Source of the DNA: an uncultured Oscillibacter sp.
GTDB taxonomy: Bacteria > Bacillota > Clostridia > Oscillospirales > Oscillospiraceae
Assembly: GCA_910579435.1 (NCBI GenBank)
Contig: CAJTVF010000014.1
Location: forward strand, 1 to 50,417
Direction of reading: 5' to 3'
Length of the DNA: 50,417 bases
This document shows positions 14,580 to 23,669 of this stretch, piece after piece (the first letter of the stretch is position 1; each line of letters begins with the position of its first letter). A model generated the notes under the pieces. That model was given only the letters and a program-made list of their open reading frames with translations, did not search any database and was not told the origin of the DNA. Both the position numbers and the translations under genes were made by a program.

Positions 14580-15134
14580 ATGGGGAGAAGATCGAACAGA
14601 AAGCACAGCAAGATCGACGGGCTGGCCCCGGAACTGAAAGCAACGGTTGAGCAGATGCTGCTGTCCGATGCCACCTATGCCGAGATCGTAGATTTTCTGG
14701 AGGATAACGGAGTTAGCATCTCCATCGCCAGCGTCTGCCGGTATGCGCAGGACTACGACGCCAACATCCAGGCCCTGGCCATCGCCCAGGAGAACTTCCG
14801 GGCCATGATGGGGGAACTGGAGCGTTACCCCGACCTGGATACCACCGAAGCCATCATCCGGCTGACCAGCCAGAATATGTTCAACGCCCTGGTCAATACC
14901 ACCGAGGAGGACTGGAAGGGCATCAAGGTTGACAAGATGATGAAGGAGGCCACCGGCCTGATCCGGGCGGCAGCCTACAAGAAGCGCGTGGAGGTACAGA
15001 ACCAGGACACCACGGAGGCCGGACTGGACGCCGTGCGCACCCTGGTGTTCCAGGCCATGGCCAAGGAGCGGCCTGACCTTTACGCAGAGGTGACAAAATT
15101 CCTGGCCGCCAAAAAGGCCGAGGGCTTGGAGTAG
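14580..15134 (+). CDS. Small terminase subunit (DUF3486, Mu gp27-like)
   Basis: The 184-residue protein has a basic start (MGRRSNRKHSKID), a helix-turn-helix (SDATYAEIVDFLEDNGVSIS, then SVCRYAQDYD) and a helical C-terminus, the DUF3486 pattern. In Mu-like phages this protein recognises phage ends for head-full packaging. The large terminase lies at 15931, with a NusG-like gene between. Confidence 0.82.
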   Translation: MGRRSNRKHSKIDGLAPELKATVEQMLLSDATYAEIVDFLEDNGVSISIASVCRYAQDYDANIQALAIAQENFRAMMGELERYPDLDTTEAIIRLTSQNMFNALVNTTEEDWKGIKVDKMMKEATGLIRAAAYKKRVEVQNQDTTEAGLDAVRTLVFQAMAKERPDLYAEVTKFLAAKKAEGLE

Positions 15135-15145
15135 AGGTGAGGCTT

Positions 15146-15640
15146 ATGTGGTATGTACTGCAGGTATCGACAGGCAAGGAGATGGCGGTGACCAGCACCC
15201 TGAGCAACAATCGGGTGCTGGCTTATACGCCCAGGGAGAACCGCCTGATCCGCAAGGGCGGCGGCTGGAGCCAGAAGGAGTATATCCTGTTTCCGGGGTA
15301 TGTGTTCCTGAATCTGGACTACACCGCCGAGAACTATTACATGGTGAAGGCCATCCCCGGTGTGCTTCGGTTCCTCGGCCCGGACGGCCTGCACCCGTCC
15401 ACGCTGACCTATCTGGAGGCCGAGTGGATCAAGCTGCTGGCTGGCGAGGGGAAGCCTCTGGAGCCTACCACGGCCCAGCTGACGCCGGAGGGCGAGGTCA
15501 AACTTGGCACCGGCATCCTCCAGCACTTCCCCAGCCGGATCAAGAAGATCGACAAGCACAGCCGCCGCGCCACCGTGGAGTTGAGCGTGTGCGGGGAGAA
15601 GCGGATCATCCCATTATCGTTTAACCTTTTAAGCGAATAA
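15146..15640 (+). CDS. NusG paralogue (LoaP/RfaH-like), probable antiterminator
   Basis: The 164-residue protein has an N-terminal NGN domain starting MWYVLQVSTGKE and containing EYILFPGYVFLNL, plus a C-terminal KOW-like segment (about residues 110-160). Such NusG paralogues bind RNA polymerase and let it read through terminators in specific operons. Directly downstream are about 240 bases of hairpins and an intrinsic terminator (15884-15905) before the terminase, a likely site of action. The ATG at 15146 is preferred over a GTG at 15137 because NGN domains begin at MWYV. Confidence 0.85.
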   Translation: MWYVLQVSTGKEMAVTSTLSNNRVLAYTPRENRLIRKGGGWSQKEYILFPGYVFLNLDYTAENYYMVKAIPGVLRFLGPDGLHPSTLTYLEAEWIKLLAGEGKPLEPTTAQLTPEGEVKLGTGILQHFPSRIKKIDKHSRRATVELSVCGEKRIIPLSFNLLSE

Positions 15641-15930
15641 CAGGAACTTGTAAATGGTCGGAGGTTGATGCGTCCCTCCCCCCGTGAGCGAGGGACACAT
15701 TGAGCGAAGAACCGGGCTGAAGATTGGGGGCCTGGGTGGCGAAGCGCACCCACCGGCCCCTGAAAATCAACCCGGCTTTTACCGTCCCTCTGAAATACCG
15801 TTTAAGACGCCCACAGCCCCCTTTAAAAACCCCGCAAGGGCCTGGGTGGGGTAAACGGGCCTGTGAGAAATAACGCGCTTGTGCGGCCCCTGTGGGCCGT
15901 TTTTTGTGGGGCGCGGGAAAGGAGGACGCC
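15641..15930 (+). promoter_or_regulatory. Structured untranslated region between NusG paralogue and terminase
   Basis: These 290 bases hold no gene. GTCCCTC and GAGGGAC form one hairpin (about 15671-15695). A larger one nests CCGGG/CCCGG, GGGGCC/GGCCCC and GGGTG/CACCC (about 15703-15780). A CGTTTAAG motif is at 15799. It ends in the terminator at 15884. A structured leader plus terminator directly after a NusG paralogue suggests regulated antitermination. Confidence 0.55.
15884..15905 (+). terminator. Intrinsic terminator ahead of the large terminase
   Basis: CGGCCC and GGGCCG pair around CTGT and are followed by six T (15900-15905). It lies inside the late operon, 26 bases before the terminase start, so late transcription must read through it. 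Confidence 0.85.
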
Positions 15931-17685
15931 ATGAGGCGAAAGAAAACCGCCGCAGCGGCTGCCCTGCTGGGGGCAATCGCAGAGGCGGAGGCCAAGACTA
16001 CCGCCCAAGGTGAGGAAGATTTAAACGCCTTAAAAGACCTCTTAAAACAGTTTTTACAAAAGGACGCCTCGCCGGAGCGGGCGGCGCTGAAGCGTGAATA
16101 CGACCTGGGCTGTCCCCTGACCGGCCCCGGTGGACTCCGGCGCAAATTGGGGGCCATTGATATGGAGTTCTTCGGGCGGGCCTACTTCCCCCATTACTTC
16201 AGCCGCCCCTCCCCTGAGTTTCACCGGGAACTGGATAATATCTGGCAGCAGGGTGTGCTGAAGGGCCGCGCCCCGCTCACCCCGGCAGCTGCCAAGGCAA
16301 TCAACCGGCTTCCAGGTGTACGGCGGGTGGTGGCTGCGCCCCGTGGCCACGCCAAGAGTACCAACCTGACGTTCAAAGGCACCATGCACTCGGCCCTGTA
16401 TGAGTACAAACACTATCCCATCATTATTTCAGACAGCAGCGACCAGGCCGAGGGCTTTCTGGACAATATCCGGGTGGAGTTCGAGGAGAACGGCGCGATC
16501 CGGGCAGACTTCGGGGACCTGGCCGGTCCTGTGTGGCGGGCCAACGTCCTGGTGACCAAGAGCAACATCAAGATCGAGGCCATCGGCAGCGGTAAAAAAA
16601 TCCGTGGCCGGAAGCACCGAAACTGGCGGCCTGACCTGATTATCCTGGACGATGTGGAGAACGATGAGAACGTGCGCACCCCGGAGCAGCGGGCCAAGCT
16701 GGACAGCTGGTTTAAAAAGGCGGTGTCCAAGGCCGGGGACGATTACACCGATATCGTGTATATCGGCACCCTGCTCCATTATGACAGCCTGCTGGCCAAT
16801 ACGCTGAAGAACCCCTCCTATCAGGCCATCAAATACCGGGCGGTGATCTCCTTCTCCACTGCGGATGACCTGTGGCAGCAGTGGGAGAGCATTTACACCG
16901 ACCTGGACAACGATGACCGGGAGCGGGCCGCGCTGGCGTTCTTCGAGGAACACCGGGCGGCCATGCTGGAAGGGACCAAGGTGTTGTGGGAGGAGAAAAA
17001 TTCTTACTACGCCCTGATGGTGTCCCGTGTGACAGACGGCGAGGCGGCATTCAACAGCGAACTGCAGAACGAGCCGATCAACCCGGACGATTGCATTTTC
17101 ATTCAAGAGTGGTTCGACTTCTACAACGAGGCCGAGGTCAACTTCCGGGAGCAGGCGTATCAGTTCTTCGGCTTCGTGGACCCCTCCTTGGGCAAGAGCA
17201 AAAAAAGCGACTTCTCCGCAATCATCACCCTGGCCAAGCACAGGGCCAGCGGGTATATGTATGTGTTGGACGCCGATATTGAACGCCGCCACCCGGACAG
17301 GATCATCAGCGACGTGCTGGCAAAAGAGCGGTGGCTCCGGGCCACCTATGGGCGCGGCTATAAGAAGCTGGGCGCGGAGGTGAACCAGTTCCAGTGGTTC
17401 CTGAAGGAGGAACTGGCCAAGGCCAGCGCACGGGCCGGGCTGTATCTGCCCATCGAGGAGGTGCAGCAGACCAGCGACAAGGTGCTGCGCATCCAGACGC
17501 TGCAGCCGGACATCAAAAACAAGTATATCAAATTCAACCCCCGGCACAAGCGGCTGCTGGAGCAGCTGTATCACTTCCCCATGGGGGCGCACGATGACGG
17601 CCCGGACGCCCTGGAGGGCGCACGGACCATCGCCAAGAAAACAAAGCGGTTCCGCATTCTGGACCGCAGGGATTTGGGATTATAG
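15931..17685 (+). CDS. Terminase large subunit
   Basis: This 584-residue motor packages DNA into the head. The ATPase domain has a Walker A-like APRGHAKST at 137-144 and Walker B LIILDD with D240-D241. The C-terminal RNase H-type nuclease starts at FVDPSLG (D417), followed by KKSDFSAI. The ATG at 15931 follows GAAAGGAGG. An Ala-rich N-terminus of about 50 residues precedes the ATPase. Confidence 0.92.
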   Translation: MRRKKTAAAAALLGAIAEAEAKTTAQGEEDLNALKDLLKQFLQKDASPERAALKREYDLGCPLTGPGGLRRKLGAIDMEFFGRAYFPHYFSRPSPEFHRELDNIWQQGVLKGRAPLTPAAAKAINRLPGVRRVVAAPRGHAKSTNLTFKGTMHSALYEYKHYPIIISDSSDQAEGFLDNIRVEFEENGAIRADFGDLAGPVWRANVLVTKSNIKIEAIGSGKKIRGRKHRNWRPDLIILDDVENDENVRTPEQRAKLDSWFKKAVSKAGDDYTDIVYIGTLLHYDSLLANTLKNPSYQAIKYRAVISFSTADDLWQQWESIYTDLDNDDRERAALAFFEEHRAAMLEGTKVLWEEKNSYYALMVSRVTDGEAAFNSELQNEPINPDDCIFIQEWFDFYNEAEVNFREQAYQFFGFVDPSLGKSKKSDFSAIITLAKHRASGYMYVLDADIERRHPDRIISDVLAKERWLRATYGRGYKKLGAEVNQFQWFLKEELAKASARAGLYLPIEEVQQTSDKVLRIQTLQPDIKNKYIKFNPRHKRLLEQLYHFPMGAHDDGPDALEGARTIAKKTKRFRILDRRDLGL

Positions 17686-17697
17686 GAGGTGGGCTGA

Positions 17698-19098
17698 TTG
17701 CCGGTCTTGTATATGGAACGGTCCTCGCTGGAGGGCCTGACGGAAGCGGACATCAAGAAGATCATCAACGAAAACGAGGACAGCACCAAATACCAGCACC
17801 TGGAGGGCTACTATCGGGGAGACCACGACATCCTCCGGGTGGTCAAAAGGGACAGCACCGCCCCCAATAACAAAATCGTCAACAACATGGCCAAGTATAT
17901 CACCGACACCGCCGTGGGCTATTTCATCGGCAAGCCAGTGATTTACTCCAGCCAGGATGACGCTTTCCTGGCCGCCCTGCAGGACATCTTCGACTATAAC
18001 GATGAGCAGGACGAAAACACGGAGGTGGCAAAGACCTGCAGCATCGACGGGGACTGCTTCGAGATGCTTTATATGGATGAGGACGCCCAGGTGCGATTCG
18101 TGAAGGTGGCCCCTGGCAACTGCATCATGATCTATGAGACCGGCTACACCACCCCCATGGCGGCCCTGCGGTTCATCTACTCCAGGGACAAGGACGATCA
18201 CCCCATTAAGAAGGTGGAGTTCTGGACGGCCACCGACTGCTGGTATTTCGTCAGCTTTAACGGCGGCCCCCTGGACCTGGTGGATATTCGCCCCCACTAT
18301 TGGGGCGATGTGCCGTTTATTGAGTACATCAACAACGAGGAGCGCCTGGGCGACTTCGAGGGAGTTGTCAGCATCATCGACGCCTACAACCGGGCGCAGA
18401 GCAACACAGCAAACTTTTTCCAGTACAACGATGAAGCCATCCTGAAGGTACTGAAGATGGGAGCGGTGACTTCCCAGGATATTGCCGAAATGAAGGAAAA
18501 GGGTGCCATTATCCTGGAGGACGGCGGCGACATCCAGTGGCTGATCAAGGAGGTGGCCGACACCCCGCTGGAGAACTATAAGAAGCGGCTCCGGGAGGAT
18601 ATGCACCTGTTTTCCAGTGTCCCCAACCTGAACGATGAAAACTTCGGCGGGAACCTGTCCGGGGTGGCGGTGTCCTATAAGCTGTGGGGCCTGGAGCAGA
18701 TATGCTCCATCAAGGAGCGCAAATTCAAGCGGGCGCTGCAGCGGCGCATTGAGTTGATCACCAACATCCTGAACATCCAGGGCGGCCACTATGACTACCG
18801 GGATATTGATATTCAGTTCCGGCGCAACAAGCCGCAGAACGTGCTGGAGATCGCGCAGATCATCACCATGCTGGCCAGCGACCTGTCGCGGGAGAGCCGC
18901 CTGAAGATGCTGCCCACCGTTGACAATGTGCAGGACGAACTGGAGAAGCTGCGGGAGGAGCGCCGGGAGGATATGGGCGGCTTCGGCGGTTATGACGCCC
19001 TGGCCCACGCCCTGCAGGAGGCTCAGACGGCGGCGCAGCAGGAGCCGAGCCAGCCCCCGGTCCAGCAGCCCCAGGGTGAAAGTGGGGTGGCCACATGA
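17698..19098 (+). CDS. Portal protein (SPP1 gp6 family)
   Basis: The 466-residue protein forms the dodecameric DNA gate of the head. The KIVNNMAKYITDTAVGYFIG motif near residue 60 and the SVPNLNDENFGGNLSGVAVS motif near residue 305 are typical of the SPP1 gp6 family, rather than the Mu gp29 family. A TTG start at 17698 lies 8 bases after AGGAGG. A Gln/Pro-rich tail ends the protein. It overlaps the next gene by 4 bases. Confidence 0.9.
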   Translation: MPVLYMERSSLEGLTEADIKKIINENEDSTKYQHLEGYYRGDHDILRVVKRDSTAPNNKIVNNMAKYITDTAVGYFIGKPVIYSSQDDAFLAALQDIFDYNDEQDENTEVAKTCSIDGDCFEMLYMDEDAQVRFVKVAPGNCIMIYETGYTTPMAALRFIYSRDKDDHPIKKVEFWTATDCWYFVSFNGGPLDLVDIRPHYWGDVPFIEYINNEERLGDFEGVVSIIDAYNRAQSNTANFFQYNDEAILKVLKMGAVTSQDIAEMKEKGAIILEDGGDIQWLIKEVADTPLENYKKRLREDMHLFSSVPNLNDENFGGNLSGVAVSYKLWGLEQICSIKERKFKRALQRRIELITNILNIQGGHYDYRDIDIQFRRNKPQNVLEIAQIITMLASDLSRESRLKMLPTVDNVQDELEKLREERREDMGGFGGYDALAHALQEAQTAAQQEPSQPPVQQPQGESGVAT

Positions 19099-20105
19099 GT
19101 TACCGGCAGCGCAGCGAGTGGATCGAGGACGCCAAGATGCGGGTGCTTCAGAACACCAGGCGGACCGATGAAGCGGCGCGGGAATTGATTTTCCTCTATG
19201 ATGAGGCGGCCTACAACGTGGAGAAAGAGATCAACGCCCTGTTTGCCCGCTTCGCCAGGGACAACGCCCTGACCGATGCCCAGGCGTCCCAGCTGCTCTC
19301 CGGGCGTGAGTACAGCACCTGGCGTAAATCCATAGAGAAGTACATGGCCGAGGCGTCCGGGGCCGCCAAGGACAGCAAGGCCATGCTGGAATTGAACACC
19401 CTGGCCATGAAAAGCCGGATCAGTCAAAAGGAACGGCTGCTGGCGAATATCTATCAGAGCATGATCGACCTGGCCGGGGACAGCAATGCCAGACTGGAAA
19501 CGCTCCTGGGCGATATGCTGAAGGTGAACTACTATGAAAGCTGCTTTGCTATCCAGCGGGGTATTGGTATGGGCTTCAACGTGGCCCGGCTGGATGAAAA
19601 GCTGATCCGGCAGGTGCTGGCCCATCCGTGGAGCGAGAAGCACTTCTCCGAGGCCGTGTGGGGAGCCTGCGACCACCTGGCGGCGCTGGCCAAGCGCGAG
19701 ATTACCCTGGGCTTCATCCAGGGCAGCAGCGTCCAAAAGATGGCCAAGGCCATCGACGATGTAATGGACAAGGGCCGCTACAGCGCCGAGCGCCTGGTGC
19801 GGACAGAATGTAAGTACTTCGCCAACCAGGGGGAACTGATGGGCTATAAGGAGAACGGCATCAAGCGATACCGCTTCATCGGCGGCACCGAGGGCGGCGG
19901 CAGCTGCACCTGCGCCGAATTGAACGGCCAGGTGTTCAACGTGGAGGATGCGGTGGCGGGCATTAACTATCCCCCCATCCACCCCAACTGCCTGTGTATC
20001 GTGGTGGCCGATTTTGACAAGGGGATGTTCAATCGCAAGATCGACACCACCCCGCTGGCCGAAAATATCAAATTTCAGGAGTGGCGGCGCAAATACGCCA
20101 CATGA
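19095..20105 (+). CDS. Minor head / head morphogenesis protein
   Basis: The 336-residue protein has a helical N-terminal region and a C-terminal Mu F/SPP1 gp7-type domain: ERLVRTECKYFANQGELMGY, then SCTCAELNGQVFNV and PPIHPNCLCIV. These Cys-His elements mark the phage head morphogenesis family. It probably binds the portal and is incorporated in the prohead. Confidence 0.9.
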   Translation: MSYRQRSEWIEDAKMRVLQNTRRTDEAARELIFLYDEAAYNVEKEINALFARFARDNALTDAQASQLLSGREYSTWRKSIEKYMAEASGAAKDSKAMLELNTLAMKSRISQKERLLANIYQSMIDLAGDSNARLETLLGDMLKVNYYESCFAIQRGIGMGFNVARLDEKLIRQVLAHPWSEKHFSEAVWGACDHLAALAKREITLGFIQGSSVQKMAKAIDDVMDKGRYSAERLVRTECKYFANQGELMGYKENGIKRYRFIGGTEGGGSCTCAELNGQVFNVEDAVAGINYPPIHPNCLCIVVADFDKGMFNRKIDTTPLAENIKFQEWRRKYAT

Positions 20106-20117
20106 CCCGGATAATTT

Positions 20118-20143
20118 AAACGCCTTTCAAAGGGCGTTTTTAT
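20118..20143 (+). terminator. Intrinsic terminator/attenuator before the scaffold gene
   Basis: AAACGCCTTT and AAGGGCGTTT pair around a 2-base loop and run into TTATT. Being inside the late operon, it may reduce transcription or be bypassed by the NusG paralogue. Confidence 0.65.
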
Positions 20144-20175
20144 TATGAAAAAATCACTGACAGGAGGACATAAAA

Positions 20176-20832
20176 ATGGCTGACGAAATCACTACCAGCA
20201 CCGGCACCCCCGGCGCTACCGGCACCGCGCCCGCCGCTGGTGGCGCGACTCCCCCGGAGGGGGCCACCCCCACGCCGGAGCAGCAGACCACGTTCCAGAA
20301 GTGGCTGGCTGGCCTGTTCGGCGGCAAGGAGGCCGCCCCCGCTAGCCAGGAGAGCGACCCCGCCACCGACAAGGGCGGCAAGCAGGAGCCGCAGGGCAAG
20401 ACCTACACCGAGGCTGACCTGCAGGCCGAGATCGAGAAGGCAAAGGCAGCCTGGGCCGCCGAGCAGCAGGAGCAGGCCCGGTTGGCCAAGCTGACGCCGG
20501 AGGAGCGGGCCAAGGCCGAGTCCGACGCCAAGGACCAGCAGCTGGCCGACCTTCAGGCCAAGCTGCTCCAGCGGGACCTGAAGGACGCCGCCCTGGCCAA
20601 GTTGGAAAAGGAGGGCTTCCCCGTTGGGCTGGCCGACCTGCTGACCTACACCGACCAGGAGAGCATGGAAAAGAGCCTGGTGCGCGTCCAGGAGGTGTTC
20701 AAGGCCAGCCTGGAGGCGGCGGTGAAGGAGCGGCTGCGGGGCAAGACCCCGGAGGGCCTTGGCGGCGCGGCCACGGCTGAGAACGCCCTGAAGGATCAGA
20801 TCGCGCAGAATATCAAAGGAGGTTTGAACTAA
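20176..20832 (+). CDS. Head scaffolding protein (DUF4355-like)
   Basis: The 218-residue protein has a low-complexity Ala/Thr/Pro N-terminus, a charged coiled coil (about residues 75-150, EADLQAEIEKAKAAWAAEQQ) and a small C-terminal domain. It lies directly before the major capsid gene. This composition and position are those of scaffolding proteins. Confidence 0.85.
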   Translation: MADEITTSTGTPGATGTAPAAGGATPPEGATPTPEQQTTFQKWLAGLFGGKEAAPASQESDPATDKGGKQEPQGKTYTEADLQAEIEKAKAAWAAEQQEQARLAKLTPEERAKAESDAKDQQLADLQAKLLQRDLKDAALAKLEKEGFPVGLADLLTYTDQESMEKSLVRVQEVFKASLEAAVKERLRGKTPEGLGGAATAENALKDQIAQNIKGGLN

Positions 20833-20833
20833 A

Positions 20834-21769
20834 ATGGCGAACAATCTGCAGTACGCCGCTATCTTCCAGGCTGAACTGGACAAGGCGGCAAAGGAACAGG
20901 CCACCAGCGGCTGGATGGAACTGAACGACAAGCTGGTGCGATACAACAGCGGCTCCGAGGTCAAAATCCCCATGCTGGACATGGATGGCCTGGCCGACTA
21001 TGACCGGCAGACCGGCTTCGTGGAGGGCAGCGTGGACCTCACCTGGCAGACCAAGAAGATGGCCATGGACCGGGGCCGCCAGTTCACCTTCGATGAGCAG
21101 GAGGTCAACGACACCAACTTCGTGCTGACGGCCTCCAGCGTGATGGGCGAGTTCCAGCGCACCAAGGTGGTGCCGGAGATCGATGCCTACCGCTACAGCA
21201 CCCTGGCCGCTCTGGCCGCCGCCAAGGATCGGGCCGTCTACGGCTACACCCCGGAGGAGGCCACCATCCTGAAGAAGCTGTACGCCGACCTGGCGTCCAT
21301 CCAGGATGAGGTGGGGGACGATACCCCGCTGGTGATCACCATGTCCACCCAGGTGGCCGCCCTGTTCGATATGAACACCACGCTGGCCCGGAGCGTCAGC
21401 CCCACCGACTTCCGGCAGGGGGACATCACCCTGAAGGTGAAATCTCTGAACGGGCAGCACCCCATCATCCGTGTCGGCTCCGGGCGGCTGAAAACCAGCT
21501 ATCAGTTCAACGACGGCACCACCGAGAACCAGGTCAAGGGCGGCTTTACCCCCGCTGACGACGCCCAGGACATCAACTGGATCATCTGCCCCCGCAGCGC
21601 CCCCATCGCCGTGTCCCGCACGGACAAGGTGCGCATCTTCGACCCGGAGACCTATCAGAAGAAGCGGGCCTGGGCTGTGGACTACCGCAAGTATCACGAC
21701 CTGTGGGTGCTGGACAACAAGATGAACACCATCCTGGTGAACATCAAGCAGCCCAAGGCCGGGGCGTAA
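20834..21769 (+). CDS. Major capsid protein (HK97 fold)
   Basis: The 311-residue protein follows the scaffold gene by 1 base, with AAAGGAGG ahead of its start. It has the pattern of Gram-positive phage capsids: an N-terminal LVRYNSGSEVKIPMLDMDGL region, DRGRQFTFDEQEVNDTNF, and a C-terminal P-domain strand (APIAVSRTDKVRIFDPET). No separate protease is encoded, and the short N-terminus suggests assembly without cleavage. Confidence 0.88.
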   Translation: MANNLQYAAIFQAELDKAAKEQATSGWMELNDKLVRYNSGSEVKIPMLDMDGLADYDRQTGFVEGSVDLTWQTKKMAMDRGRQFTFDEQEVNDTNFVLTASSVMGEFQRTKVVPEIDAYRYSTLAALAAAKDRAVYGYTPEEATILKKLYADLASIQDEVGDDTPLVITMSTQVAALFDMNTTLARSVSPTDFRQGDITLKVKSLNGQHPIIRVGSGRLKTSYQFNDGTTENQVKGGFTPADDAQDINWIICPRSAPIAVSRTDKVRIFDPETYQKKRAWAVDYRKYHDLWVLDNKMNTILVNIKQPKAGA

Positions 21770-21781
21770 GGAGGGACCGCT

Positions 21782-22090
21782 ATGATTACACTGAAGCGGC
21801 TGAATGTGGTGCGTAAGGTGGCCACCGAGGAGCAGGCCGCCAAGCTGGAGCGCCTGGGCTTTGCCCGGACGGGCGGGACCGCTGAGGCCCCTGTGGGCGC
21901 TGGCGTCACGGAGGCTGACCTCGCCAAAATGGGCGAAGCCATGTTCGAGCGTCTGAGCGAGAACCTGAAGGAGGCGGTGGCCAAGGCCACCGCCCAGCCG
22001 CCCAAGAGGGGTAAGGGCGGCAAGGGCGATGACAAGGAGGACCAGGATGGAGGAACTGATCAGCCGGGTAGCGGCGACGGCGCAAAGTGA
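21782..22090 (+). CDS. Small head-associated protein
   Basis: The 102-residue protein has a short ordered N-terminus, a helix and a Lys/Gly/Asp-rich disordered tail. It lies between capsid and connector genes and overlaps the next gene by 44 bases. Function is unknown; this is a usual place for head-decoration or head-completion proteins. Confidence 0.65.
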   Translation: MITLKRLNVVRKVATEEQAAKLERLGFARTGGTAEAPVGAGVTEADLAKMGEAMFERLSENLKEAVAKATAQPPKRGKGGKGDDKEDQDGGTDQPGSGDGAK

Positions 22091-22415
22091 CCTGAAGCTG
22101 CCCGATGAGCAGCTGCCTACCATCAAGCGGTATGTGAAGCGGGCAATCAACCGCATCAAGGTATTCTGCAACCGGGAGGACTTCCCGGAGCCGCTGGAGG
22201 ATGTGGCGGCGCAGATCGTGGAGGATATGCTGAAAGCCGACCAGGTGGCCCCCACGGAAAACGATGTTTCCAGCATCACCCGTGGCGACACCAGCATCAG
22301 CTACCGGGACAAGACCTCCGCGCTGAAGGAAACCGTGTCCTTCGTCAAGAATTACGAAAGTCAGCTGATCCCCTTTAAGCGTATGAAACTGCCAAAGGAC
22401 CGCCCCCATGACTGA
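22047..22415 (+). CDS. Head-tail connector (HK97 gp6/SPP1 gp15-like)
   Basis: The 122-residue helical protein, starting MEELISRVAATAQ, has the connector pattern of several helices around a FCNREDFPEPLEDVAAQIVE core. The ATG at 22047 follows AAGGAGG inside the end of the preceding gene. It would bind under the portal. Confidence 0.8.
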   Translation: MEELISRVAATAQSDLKLPDEQLPTIKRYVKRAINRIKVFCNREDFPEPLEDVAAQIVEDMLKADQVAPTENDVSSITRGDTSISYRDKTSALKETVSFVKNYESQLIPFKRMKLPKDRPHD

Positions 22416-22770
22416 AGCGGACATCCTGGCTATGACCTACGATGACAGCTGCACGGTCTACAGGCCAGGCAAGGTGACACTGCCATCGGGGGAGAGCGTA
22501 TTTAAGAAGGGGCTGGAGGGCCGGATGGTGTATGAGGATACCCCCTGCGCCCTGTCCAGCCCCTCCGGGGGCAAGCTGGCCAAGAGCCAGACCGTTGCCA
22601 GGGTTGATACCGACTATCTGCTTTTTGTGCGCCCGGAGGTGGACATCCAGCCGGGGGACACCGTGGTGGTGACCCGGCTGGGCAAGCAGACGGTGGCCCT
22701 GGCCGGGCTGGCAGACCGGCAGCCCTCCCACAACAACATCCCTCTAAAGGTGGACAAGGGGACCGCCTGA
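22408..22770 (+). CDS. Head closure / joining protein
   Basis: The 120-residue beta-rich protein (DDSCTVYRPGK, VDTDYLLFVRPEVDIQPGDT) sits between the connector and tail-completion genes and overlaps the former by 8 bases. SPP1 gp16-like stoppers occupy this position and have this fold class. Assignment rests mainly on order. Confidence 0.7.
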   Translation: MTEADILAMTYDDSCTVYRPGKVTLPSGESVFKKGLEGRMVYEDTPCALSSPSGGKLAKSQTVARVDTDYLLFVRPEVDIQPGDTVVVTRLGKQTVALAGLADRQPSHNNIPLKVDKGTA

Positions 22771-23171
22771 TGAGCGGCACGGATTACAGCTTCGAGGGCT
22801 TTGACGCGCTGGAGCGGCAGCTGACGCAGATGATCGAGCAGGACTTCCCGGAGGAGTTTAAGGCGCTGGTGATCCAGATCGCCTATGAACTGCAGGGCCG
22901 GGTAAAGGAGAACACCCCGAAAAAGACGGGCCGCCTCCAGGACAGCTGGAAGGTGGGAAAAATCGAGAAACGGGGCGATGAATATTACATCGAGGTCTAT
23001 ACCAACGTGGAGTATGCGGAGCCGGTGGAGTACGGCCACCGCACCCGTGGCGGGAAGGGCTTTGTCAAAGGAAAGCACATGATGGCCATTTCTCTGGAGG
23101 AGGTCAGCGCCCGCCTGCCCGCCTACCTGCAGGAATGGCTGAATGATTTTATCAGCACACATGACCTGTAA
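22770..23171 (+). CDS. Tail completion protein (HK97 gp10-like)
   Basis: The 133-residue protein carries the gp10 pattern: VIQIAYELQGRVKENTPKKT, GRLQDSWKVG, and VEYAEPVEYGHRT. It caps or joins the tail to the head. Its ATG overlaps the preceding stop by 1 base. Confidence 0.88.
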   Translation: MSGTDYSFEGFDALERQLTQMIEQDFPEEFKALVIQIAYELQGRVKENTPKKTGRLQDSWKVGKIEKRGDEYYIEVYTNVEYAEPVEYGHRTRGGKGFVKGKHMMAISLEEVSARLPAYLQEWLNDFISTHDL

Positions 23172-23182
23172 GGGGGGATAAC

Positions 23183-23650
23183 GTGGCCACGACAATTTAT
23201 CAGTCTATCAAGCTGGCCATGGTCAGTCTCTTCAAAGGGAAATATCCGGCCTATGACGTGTTCTGCGAGGAGATTGCCAAGACGCAGAACGATGAGCCGG
23301 AGCCTGACCTGGAGGATTATATCTTCCTGGACATCATCCCAGCGGGCAGCGCCACCGTGGATGCCGAGCATACGGACCGCAGGGTGCTGGTGGACGCCTC
23401 CATCCACACCAGGTCGGAGAGCAACGCCGATTACTTGACCATATCCCAGGAGGTGGATGACCTGATCCGGCCCGTGTTCCGCTTCGAGGACGGCGGCGAG
23501 GCCAGGGCCATCACTGTGCCGGATGTGGCCTGCAAGGTGGTGGGCCGGGTGCTGCACTGCACCTTTACCCTGGCATTCCGGGACAGCATCCAGGAGCCGC
23601 CGCCGCTGCCATACATGGAAACGCTGGACACCAGCGTGAAACCGATTTAA
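23183..23650 (+). CDS. Tail terminator protein (DUF6838-like)
   Basis: The 155-residue protein has a GTG start after AAGGGGGG. It lies just before the sheath gene. The FLDIIPAGSATVDAEHTDRR and LHCTFTLAFRDS segments fit tail terminators of Gram-positive myophages. Assignment is by pattern and position. Confidence 0.78.
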   Translation: MATTIYQSIKLAMVSLFKGKYPAYDVFCEEIAKTQNDEPEPDLEDYIFLDIIPAGSATVDAEHTDRRVLVDASIHTRSESNADYLTISQEVDDLIRPVFRFEDGGEARAITVPDVACKVVGRVLHCTFTLAFRDSIQEPPPLPYMETLDTSVKPI

Positions 23651-23669
23651 GAAGAAAGGTTGTGATATT

